From Liolophura sinensis (taxonomy: Eukaryota > Mollusca > Polyplacophora > Chitonida > Chitonidae): a stretch of DNA of 64,000 bases. The notes below the pieces were generated by a model that saw only the letters and a list, made by a program, of their open reading frames with translations, did no database searches and was not told the origin of the DNA. Position 1 is the stretch's first letter. The number at the start of each line of letters is the position of its first letter. Location of the stretch: the NCBI RefSeq assembly GCF_032854445.1, contig NC_088302.1, positions 55,718,237 through 55,782,236 on the forward strand, written 5' to 3'. The position numbers were made by a program, and so were the translations under genes. Positions 24,501-36,500 of the stretch are shown here, one piece after another.

Positions 24501-27500
24501 TGTTCTGACAAGCAAGACAATGATGATGGTATGGGATATTTTTGGTATCAATAAATGTCAATAATAAGTAAATTTTAATAAATAAAATATATTCAGGCAG
24601 TTAATATAGTTATTGGTTTTTAGTGTTGGAAATTATGGCCAAATTGCTGTCTCCAGGATGTTCCGTGAAATGTGTAAAATTTCTTTGAATGGAGAACTCA
24701 CTTGATCTTTATCTGGATAACTGGTCAGTGTAGAGACAAAGTCATCGGATTTAAAAAAACATTTAGATTAACTGTGTTTGCATTACTGCTATGAAACAGT
24801 GGAGTTAATACAAAATGCAAAACCGTGGTTATTGAATGACTCCAGCTTATGTGGGTACTTGTTGTGAAGTGTTGATTGTCTTGTTTTTCAGATCGCCTCA
24901 CTGATTGTCTTGACCCAGACTGCTGTATCAACACAGTGTGTATGAATAGCATCCATTGCCATACCTCACCAAACCCGCTGGAGATCTTGCTGCGCAAACA
25001 GCCGCCCAGCACCACTGCCTCATTCTACGAGAAAATGCGATTTCTGATAGAAGAAAGCAGCGTGCAGAGCTACGCCACAAAGAATGCTTTCAATGAGAGG
25101 TGAGAGTTTCTCCAGTGGAGTAACATGGACTAAATTGTTTTGTGTCTGCAGATCAGCTGTGCGTATTAATTTGGGACGATTTTCCACTAAAGCAAATCTC
25201 TCCTCTCCTATTTAATCCTAATACCTTTTCATCGATTCTTACATTCAGACTTTTTATCCATATTAAAACAGGTAGGTTAAGAAATGCTTTCTTTACTAAT
25301 GATGTGGATTTAAATTTCTTTTCTTACAGTCAGGTGTCAGTTATCCGTGGGAAGGTCATGGCCAAGGATGGCAGTGCTCTTGTAGGAGTCAGGGTGGGAG
25401 TTGTCACACAGCCGCTCTTTGGTTTTACCCTTTCAAGAGAACAAGGCCTGTAAGTATTGCTTGGGGACGTTTGTTTTGGTTTCATTATTAGTAAAGCATA
25501 ATAAACATAAAGTTGGTCTGTGAAGTTAATGATACTCAAGTGACTATGAGTGTTCTCAAACCTACTGTAACGGAATGGCTGTGAAAATAGCCGCCCCTGA
25601 CCAAGTTCGTCAAGGATCACGAGCAAACCGGGCTGCAAGCACAGGATTTGCCCACCAGGGACGCGAGGGGACACACAAAGAGAAGACACAACACAGCTGA
25701 TGAGTTTTTATAGGTGTTTATGATTAAGGAAAATTACAGAAAACGTCAATCCTAAATAAAGTATAAAAATTATCTGAAGTAGAATTACAAAAAGTAAAGA
25801 AAGCTTGAACGTACAAAAAAAGCTGTAGCCCTATCTGCTGATCTCTCCCCCAGCATCACCCCCATCTCTTCCTCACAGGTTACCTTCCCTCAAACCCTCA
25901 CTACCCAGTCAGACAAACATATCACCATTGTCAAGAGTGTCTCCCCCTGTGCCTCCCCTTGAGGATCTATGATCTTCTAGGCCAGGATCTATGATCTTCT
26001 AGGCCAGGATCTATGATCTTCTAGGCCAGGTATACACATCGTTAAGGAGATTCAGCCGGTAGAATCCCTGGGTGTTAGAGGCTGACGGGACTTCACTCAA
26101 CTGGACCCTTACCTCTGTCACAGGCTTCAAGCTCACTTGAATCTCAGATTCATCAAACAAAAGCAATAACTTGGAAAAACATATCAGACAGAATGAATGA
26201 ATGAATGTAACCAGAAATAATATCTTTTGCTTTTAGAATTAAAATTTAGTCACAAAGAAGTGAAACAAAGGAGTGATTGGTTTAATGGAAATATAGAACA
26301 TAAACATCAGTGTGATCCTCCGTCACACTATTGTAAATTCTATAATCTATCGTTGACTTCCAGAACTAGATTTCTTGAAAGGTCACTAAAAAGAGGACAC
26401 TAAAAATGAATGGATTGTTCTTTAAGGTAATGTTTTTGTAACTTGTTACAGTTTTGACATTCTGGTGAATGGTGGTGGTTCAGTGGACTTACAGTTCATG
26501 AGGCAACCATTCCGTACCAAGTCTGCCAGTGTCCTTGTCCCATGGAATCAGATCATCACCATGGATACTGTAGTCATGACACTGGAGGCGGAGGAAGTGG
26601 CCCCGGACCCTGCATCGTGTAGCATGGAGCATGAACATTATTGGCTTAGACCAGTGGTCCTGTCGACATGGCAACACACCCAGCTCGGGGCATGTCCAGA
26701 CAAGAGTACCATCATTCCAGAGTCACAGGTAACAAGGATGATGATTTTGGGAATGGAGAGTTTCACGGAAGTTTTTTTATTAGCCACAGTCAAATTTGAA
26801 TTTGAAATTCTGATTTAAGCACTGATTTAAGCAATCGTAATGGAAGGTGTGTAAGGTAACATCGTTGTAAATTATTTGCTGTAAATTGGCCAAGCATCAA
26901 TCATATATATGAATTACTTACTGTTGATATTTGTTTCAAAAGTATTTTCTATAATTCTCGGCAGAAACTTGTGAAACAGAACTTGTGTAGAGTCTTATGA
27001 ATCTGTGTTTGTCAGATGAATCGGTGAATCAAGTGTGTATGTGTGATGTTATCTTCAGGTGCTTCAAGAGTCCTTGTCCATAGCTGGCACTGATGTCCAC
27101 CTGGTCTACCATAGCAGTGAAACCTCTGGCTACATGTCCGTCATTCTCATCCAGATGACCCCTGACACTATCCCAGAATCCCTCGCTCTGGTGCACCTGC
27201 GTGTGTCAGTGGAGGGGGTCGTTCAGGAGAAGTTATTTGAGGCAGACCCCGGCCTCAAGTACACCTTCTCCTGGGATAGGAAGAATGCTTACAAGATGAA
27301 GGTGTACGGGATCGTCACGGCCAGAGGTAAGCTCCGACTAACTTGCCCTCCATAGCTGTTAAAATTGCTAAATTTTGTCAGTTACGTTGGCTAACTGAAT
27401 TTCTGAGGGTTTCCATCACCAGCTAAATTTTTGAAATCTTTCCATTAACTGACAACAATGATGGGATTAATTTCACTATCTGACTTCATCATTATCATTT

Positions 27501-30500
27501 ACATCATCACAACTTACAATGGACAAAGATTGTAAGTAAGGATTTCACTGTGAAAAAGCTATTGAATGCATTAACTGAGCATGTGGAATAAATATCCCAT
27601 TACAGTGCATTATTTAATTAAACGGCAGGAAAAAAATGGAACATGACTGTATTAACCATCGTTCTGTTCTGTGCTCAGTGTACGTGGGCTACCAGTATGT
27701 AGCCTGTGATTACGTGTTCTGGGAGACTCGCAGTACAACTATGAGTGGGTATGATCTGACCTCATCCGAGATAGGAGGCTGGAATCTCGACATCCATCAC
27801 ACATACAACTTCCAAGAGGGTACGTACACATTCAGGGTTTTACAGAACCTTTCAGTTTAAACACAAATAATTTGAAAATTGAGAAGGAAAAAAAATAAAG
27901 CTGTTGCCCAAAAAGTTTCTGGATGAGTGTTGTATGTTTGGTAGTGTTTTCAGTTTTTCTTTTGAAGTTATTTGTGAATTATAAAGATTGATTTTTCTCC
28001 ATTATTTCGGAACTGTTCATTGATATTTTGTCCAGGTATTCTGCACAAAGGTGATGGAACAAACATTTATCTGAAGGAGAAGCCGAAGAAGTTGACGAAT
28101 GTGCTGGGTAATGGTCGGCGCAGGAAGCTGGACTGTGATGGCTGCAATGGCAAGGCTCTGGACAATCGCTTGATGGATCCTGTGGCCCTGGCCAGCGGCC
28201 TAGATGGAAGTCTCTATGTGGGTGATTACAACTTTGTGAGAAAACTCTCCCCTAACAGAGAGGAAATCGCCAGCATTCTAGAAATGAGGTGAGTTTAGCA
28301 TTCAAAATGTTCAGTATTATAGCTGTATGGACTCACAGCAGTTGCGCATTTTTAAACATATTTGTTCCGGTTTCAGAGATGTTTTTAAAACTGTTTTGTT
28401 TAGTTTGAATTATTTTCTGCTCTAGTACACCAGTTGATGAGATGTTATCTGACTGGTTTTCAGCACAACCTCAGTTCCGTACAGATATTTCATGACAGTG
28501 AGCCCTGTTGATGGTCGCCTCTACATCTCTGCCTCCATGACCTATCAGATTATCAGGGTGAAAACCATGGGGCCAGTTCGCAACCTCAAGGTCAACTTTG
28601 AAGTGGTGGCTGGGAATGGTGACCAGTGTACCCCAGGGGAGGCTGACAAGTGCGGAGATGGAGGCCGTGCCCTAGAGGCCAGGCTGATGAATCCCAAAGG
28701 TAAAGGTGTACTAAAAGTTTCTGTCATTGCCATGAAGAAGCTTGACCCTAAAACTATGGTAATATTCTCCAAATCATATTGAAAATGTGACCCTAGGGTG
28801 AAAACTTACCAAGATATTGCTAAACTATTTCCAGTGTAATTTCTTACAGCAGACTTCCCATTCTTCGCTTATACGTGAATGTGATGGGTGTTTTGTAGGA
28901 ATAGCCATTAACAAGGATGGAATCATCTATGTGGCTGATGGACCAAACATTCGACTGATCACTACAGATGGAAAAATCCGAACTCTGATTGGCTCCCAGG
29001 AGAAGCTGAAGAAATGGACACCCATGCCTTGTGACAAAATCATGTCTGCAGACAAGGTAAAGACTTTGTTTTTGTTAAAGCCTGGAGTAGTACAATAACT
29101 CTCAATCTCTCACTGTTTTCGTTTGTTTTTGCATGTCCATTTCTAATACCATGCATTTGAATGGTACAGCATGCAACACAAGGACTTACCTGTGGTGAGA
29201 AATATAAGAAAAGTTCTCGATTATGCGAGTGAACTATTCTAACTGCAGCCTCTTTGTGTTTGTAGGTGAGCCTTCGTTGGCCAACTGCTCTTGCCATCAG
29301 TCCTCTAGATGACACACTTCATATTTTGGACAACAACATTGTTCTCCAGTTGACCAAGGACCATAAACTGGTGACCATAGCAGGTCGCCCCATCTACTGT
29401 CCCCCTAAACAGACGAGCTTCTTACCCCAGGGGGTTCTCTCTGATGATGAACAGGCATCCAGCATTGCGGATCATGTGACCTTGGTCAAACCTGAGAGTA
29501 TCACGTTTGGTCCCCATGGTGACTTGTTCCTTGTGGAGAGCGACACTCATAACATCAACCGTGTGCGAGTTGTGTCCACTGATGGCCGTATCCACCATTA
29601 CGCTGGTGCAAAGTCTCGCTGTGACTGCCAGAAGCCCAGATGTAAATGTTATGATCCTAAGGAAACGCTAGCCGCCCAGGCACTGTTCAGTAACCCTACC
29701 TCAGTGACTGTCACTCCTGATGGTGTCCTGCACATCGCAGATTCAGGGAATCTTCGGGTCCATTCAGTAGTCTCAGAGTTGCCTCAAGCCAATGATATGG
29801 GAGACTATGAAGTCTTCTCCACAGAAACTCAAGAGGTGTTCGTCTTTAACCGCTTTGGGCAGCACAAGACAACGGTCAGCGTCATGACCAATCAGAACAT
29901 GTACTCCTTCACCTACAACGTAGGATCGTTCTACGGCAAGCTGGTCAAGGTCACTGACAGCGACAGTAACAGCATCCAGCTACGCCGCGACTTTGACATG
30001 AGAGTGCAGGAAATCATCCCACCCAATGGGCAGAAGTGTCGCCTCGCAATGGACAATATGCAGAGGCTGAACAGATTTATGTCCCCTGAAAACATGACGG
30101 CCATGTTCACATATATGTCCGCCACAGGCCTGCTGGAGACCAAGAAGCTTTCGGATGGCAAGTTGTTCTTCTACGAGTATGACGACACGGGCCGCCTGCT
30201 GAAGGTGACACAGCCTACTGGAGAGGTCATCAACTTGACAACCGATGTCAATACTACAGGTTCCATTGTGCACATCTCTACTGATAGCCATGATGCTGTC
30301 GCTATGGCGACTTATGGAAGTGTGCAGTCTGTGATGCATGGCAAGTTTGCGGGCTCCGTTTATTTTTGCGCTCTAGTCAAGTCTATTGTTGAATAATGTT
30401 TTGTTCTTTTATTTTATATTTATATGTTTTTATATAGAACCATTATTTAAACATCTGTATATTGTACATGTAGTTTGAGTTTGGAAGATAACAGTAAAAC

Positions 30501-33500
30501 CAACAGTGTCATACATTTCTGAAACTACACAGAATTAAAAGCAACATTTCTGTATTTTATTTACATTGTAATTTTCAGTAGTTGAGTGATATTTAATTGA
30601 TTTTGTCAATTTGTTAAATTGCCTAGACTGAAGATATAAAGTACAGGAGCCATAGTGTAGTCAGTACTTATCCATGCTGTTACTAACATAATCAGTGTAT
30701 TCTAACACATGTTCCTACCTCTAGTTCATCAGAAATGTAGCAGGTATTTAGTACAATTTATTCATTTTTTTCTTAATTCCAGAGTTTGGCCCATTGCTGT
30801 GCATGAAGATTGTTAGGAGACTATCTGTGCATGTCAAAGCCAGTTTTTGAAAACATAATCTTTAATAAGAAAAAAAAGGGAAAAAATCACCAGTGTTGTT
30901 CAGCAGAAGGATATATATTCCTTTCAGATATTAAGCTTTGGTCTTGAAAATCTTGTTCTGGGCCTTGTACCATAAAGCTAAGTTCTGCTGAGGTGATTGT
31001 AACTACTGTGGCAACATGCCCTTGACATGTGCCCTTGACATTTGTCCTTGACATTTGCCCTTGACATGTGCCACCAAGCTAGTTACAATTAACTTTCCAG
31101 AACTTGGCCTTGTGAAGAATGGCAGAGTTTTCAAAAACTGGCTTTCAAGTCATAGAGTTCATTGAGAAAATCAAATGTTTTGTAGACTACTTTAAAATTT
31201 TACTGAGTTGGCTTTGCGTAGATGCAGACAGTTGATAGTTTTCTGACCTTTTCAAACTTGCCGCATGTTATTTTGGGCAGCATGCTGGGGCATGGTACCT
31301 TCCAGGGCTATTGCAAGTCTTGCTAAGGAGATAATTTTGTTTTCTGATTTGTTTCTCCTGACAATCTTCACACTTATCGCAGCTTTCAGTTACTTTCTCT
31401 GGTTTCAAACCTAGGTCTATTTACACTTTTTATACTGTGTGTGATTTTTGAAATTGTTTCAAGAAAATCAAGTGCAGGGTTTAGTACTTGAGTCCAGTAA
31501 AAAAAAAATTCGCTGGAAAATGTTCCATCGACAGCTTTACATGCCAAGAAATTGTTCGGAAGTAGATTTCTGTGAACAAAGTATAAAAGTCAATGAATTT
31601 TTTTTTGAAGTGTCATCTAGAGCTCCTTTTTAAGATGTTGTTTTTGCCCTCCTTTTGACAGGCCAAGCCGAGACAAAGGTGACCTACTTGCCTGATGGTG
31701 CCGTTGTTGTTGTATTCCCAAGCAATCTGACCGTCGCCTTGGAAACCAGCACTCATCCTGTTCTGGAGTCAGAACACCGGATGCATTTTAAACGTAAAGT
31801 TGTCTTGCCCAGTACACATGTGCACCGTCTAGAATGGAGGTATTATCTGAGAAGAGACGGCCGATCGCGAAAAAGTCGCATAATCAACAAGATTGGGCGC
31901 CGCACTAGGGTAGGAGGGCACTACTCCCAGCATGCCCTCATGCATGAGTCGCATGACGAAGGATACAAAGGGAAAATGCTATTGGTATGTTCCCGTAGCC
32001 ATACTAGGTGAAACAACCAGCTAGATGCTCGCTCTGTCTCCAGAAGCGTTTAATTTTCATGCGACAGCAAAAACAAAAAGCACAGCCATATTGCATGTGG
32101 TACTCTTCAATACTGTAATGAGTGATGGCTCCATAACCTATAAACCACTTAACGGATATGTAATTTGTGTGATGTTATAGATACCTTTTATTTCCTAGGC
32201 CATTTTGTATGCAGGGAAAGTTGTCTGTATTATGGAAACATGCATTGAAAAACCCAAAGCTTCCTTTATTGTGCAGATTGTGGTCATGACTTGATCATAT
32301 TTGGCATTTTTTGCTGAGTGAGATGCTTGTTCTGCTTTTATCTCTTAGCTTTTGGCCTCTTCCTCGTGCCTTTCCTGCAGTGAGCTTTCTATGAACGCCT
32401 TTGCTTATTCTTCTTTTCTGAAATCTCAACTAAAGCATCTTGAAAGTTACATCAGCTTGATACTTGAACTGTGAAGGGGCATAACTCTTGCAGTGCACTT
32501 CTAAAACTAAAATTACCTGCCCTTGTTAACTCCCGCCTCAACACGCAATTGGACATTAATGCATGCAAATATTTATCTTTAATATAAGAAATAGTATATC
32601 TGCTGAGGTGAGAGAAAATGTGAATTCATCTTATAATCTTTGTCTGTGGAATGTGCAGTTTTGTCTGCATTTTTCTCCTTGTGGTTGGTGACCTGAATGT
32701 GTGAGTTGCTGACTGGTGATGTCTTAGGGTAGTTTTTTTGTGGACAGTCATAAGTACCAAGCAATAGTCCATTGTGTTGTTCTGTTGGTTGCTGTAGATT
32801 GGCTTAATTTACAAAGTTTTATTGGTCTCCTCCTTTTGTCTTTCTCAGCACTGTTATTGTAATGCAATATCTATTTAAAGTGTTAAATAAATCCGCTATT
32901 TTAATTCTTTTGTTCAGCCAAAAACTAGTGAAATAAATGATTGAATAAAAACATATTTCCTGCCGCTCATCAAAGATAACATGTGTGTATATATTTAAGT
33001 CTTCATTCTGATCTTTTAACTCTGGATAATAACTTTAAATTGAAAAAAAAATCTTGTTGGCAATATAAATATGCTGACAGCAGTGTAATTGTTTGTGAGC
33101 GAAATATTTTTCAAAGAATAATGCAAAAAGTATCTTTTCTTAGGTTCACAAATTTGGTAGTTAAAGTTGATGTTTTTAGGTCACCGTAATTTATACTGTT
33201 TATATGTAACATAGTGGACAGTAATATTTTGTTCAAGAAATAAAAATAACAAATATGTAATGGAATAGTGATAAAATGCCAGTGACATTCTGTATTTCTG
33301 TGTCCTTCATAGTTACTTTAACTGAACTTTCCCCCTTGATATCGTGGTCCTGCTTTTTTATTTCAGTCTTTCTTTGCTCTGTGTTACCTTGTTAAGATGG
33401 ACACATTTTGGTTAGTTTTTGTGTTTCTAGAGCAAGGACATTCTTGGTTAGTAAGGGCGATTTCAGTAAATCTCTTCTTGGTGATGACCTTCATGTGCCC

Positions 33501-36500
33501 TTCAGAGATCATAGGAATGATACATCAAACATACATTACATTTAGTTCTTGTTTAGTTGGGCACTTTCCCATACAGCTCCTCGTTGTTTTCCCTACGCCA
33601 TAAAATTGCTTTGCTCTTGTTAAATGAATATACTTTAGTCATTGGTGACAGCAAAATCAGCTTTCTGAACAGACGTAGCCATATAGTTTTTAGGCTTGAC
33701 TAGATTTATAGGTGTTTGACTTGTTAGCAGTGTCTTTGTCCCCATGCAGTGGCCCGCTGTATCATGCTTTTGTGTCCCTTCCCCCCGAATACAGACTTTC
33801 CCTGTTTATGAATTTTGGCCTTTGTCTCCTGTAGGCCCAGTGTTTAGGAGCTTGTGTCTTCTCTTTCACTGCAGATCAATGGAGAGAATCTACTAACGGT
33901 AGAATATGATAGGGACACCCACTCTGAGGCAATATTTGACAAGGACGCCAAGGAGATGGTGACTATTGTTTACGATGACAATGGCCTTCCCACCCACTTC
34001 CTGCCCAGTGAGGGGCATCATTCCATGAACATCAGTTATAATAAGTTTGGGGCCATCACCAGCTGGCAGTATGGGGACCTGTCTGAGAGGCGTAACTACA
34101 ACGCACGAGGCCTGTTGACAGATAAGGAGCTCCCCAACAGTGCACAGTATCGCTACATCTACCGGTCTGGATACAAGGTAGATGTCCTGTACACACTCCA
34201 CTCGGGGGCGAAATCAGATTGGTCAGCACAGAAGTGATGATGTCTAGTGGCAGCGAGCCAACAGTGTGTTGGGTCGTGTGAACATTTATGTGAATCTTAA
34301 ATAAAAAAATTTCATTTAAAATTCTGCACTGATTGCCTTAAAAGTTGAAACAGTATGGTATTTCAAATTAGAATAACTGACACCCTTTTGTGTTAGGCAT
34401 TTATTTCTACACCATCTTTTGGAATTATTCATGTTTGATATTCATGTATACTAAGGGTGTTTTGTCTATCTGTCTGCAGCCTACAGACGTGATTCTGCCC
34501 AGTGGGAAGCAGTACCTGCTGCGCTATGACTACCTTGGGAACCTTGTTGAGGTCACAATGCCAGGCTTGGGCAGACACACGTTTGCTGCTCTGGATACCA
34601 TTGCCTTCCAGAGGTCACTGTACAGTCCTCCAGGCCTGCATTTCCCTTATATCGAGGACTACGATGCCAGCGGAAAGCTCGCCAGGGTGACCTACCCCAG
34701 CGAGGATCGGCGCGTGGCGTATAGGTATAATACCATCTACCAACCGGTGGCCATATTGTTTGATGAGGCGGAAGTTCGCTTTGAGTACCACAAAGAGATT
34801 CGTAAGTTGTCGATGGCGGAGGTGATGCAGAGGACGTACGGCTGCCAGCAAGTTTACCAGTACAGCGGTGCTCTGATACACAAGTTTGACCTGCAATTCC
34901 TTCTAGATCATCAGCTCTTGGCAGCCAAGTTCAAGTACGACTATGACAACAATTTCCACCTCATCTCCATCAACGCTTGGTTCTCCAACAACCTGACGAG
35001 TGTGACTAATTTTAGCTACAACAAGCACACTGGGCAGCTGGACAGTGTCAAGGCTTTCAGAATGCACAAGCCTCTACAGGACCGTGAAATGGTCCACGAC
35101 AAGTACGTGAAATTCCTCAAGGAATATGACAACTACGGCCGACTAAAGGATGTCCAGTTGAAATTTGATGACAAGATTCAGTTCATGCTGCAGATTGACT
35201 ACGATACCGCCAACCGGGTGCATCAGTGGAGGCTGAAAGTGGGCCAGACAGATTCCAGAGTGTACGAGTACCATTACGACATCGACAACAACATCATTGA
35301 TGTGCTGCTTGAGGGTCATCCATCCTGGAAGTACAAGTACGACGCCAACAGTAACATTGTGAAGATCACGCAGGGAGGCCGCACCTCCGGTCTCAGCTTT
35401 GACGCTGGGGACCGTATCTCGCGGTTTGGTGAGAAGCGGTACAAGTTTGACAAAGATGGCTTCATGGTGCAGAGAGGGGATCAGTTCCTCCAGTACAACT
35501 CCATGGGACAGCTCATGTCTGTCAGCAAGATTCAACTCCACAAGGTGCTGTTCTACTATGACGCCAATGGCCGTCTTGTGGCCTTCAAGGACAGCATTGG
35601 CAATGTGATGCAGTACTTCTACGGGGACGTTCAGAAGTCCTGGCGTGTGACGCACACGTACAACCACACCACGAGGGACTTGACCCAGTACCATTACGAT
35701 AGTGCTGGCAAACTCCTGGCCTTGGAAAGAAAAGGATCTATCTACTACATCGCTACAGACCCTGATGGTACTCCACTGGTTGTCTTTGACACAAGAGGCT
35801 ACCTAGTGAAGCAGCTCCACTTCAACCCACTGGGACTGCTTCAGAAAGACAGCAACTCTGACTTTGAAATGGCCTTTGGATTCCAGGGCGGCATCTTTAA
35901 CCAAGTGGCGAATCTGATACATTTCAAGGCTCGAGTGTACGATCCAGAGATCGGGCGATGGTTGTCCCCAGACTACCACAAGTTCCTTTCTTCCATAGAA
36001 GCCACATTGGAGTCTCCTAAACTGATGAATATGTACCAGTTCCAAGACTTGGCAAACTTGCACAACATTGTGAGACCACTTCCAGTGACAGGTAAGGTTG
36101 TAGACAGAATTGAACAGCCGCTTAGATGTTACTTCATAAGACTTCAGTTTGCAACTCGCAAACATTACCTCTTCTGTACAGTGCTATACTTTCACAATTT
36201 CCTTGAACAAGATTCATAAAGATAAGTGGCATTAAATAACAATCAAGTCTGATAGTAGAAATGAGAGATGTAATTGAATCACAGTTTATTTTGTTCAAGA
36301 CTGACTTCAAATGTTAAAGCTGTAACATGGAGAACATAGCTTACATCTTTGATGGTTTACCCATTGGTGTACAACCTCAAAATCCGTAGACTTAACTCTG
36401 ACTGAGACTCATTGTTACCTTTTGTCTTCCCAGATGTCTCTGATTGGCTGAAGATGCTAGGATTTGATTTCCGAAGTTTAGCCCCTGACATTTCCTACAT

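Noticed and set aside
24355-24564. Open frame overlapping the EGF8 exon in another frame
   Set aside because: It is the out-of-frame reading of exon 12; it would be used only if the frame break in exon 11 were ignored.
30320-30325. GT donor (gtgtgc) as the end of the NHL/YD exon
   Set aside because: Phase fits, but it is a weak donor and removes seven residues; the GC donor at 30341 is a full consensus otherwise.
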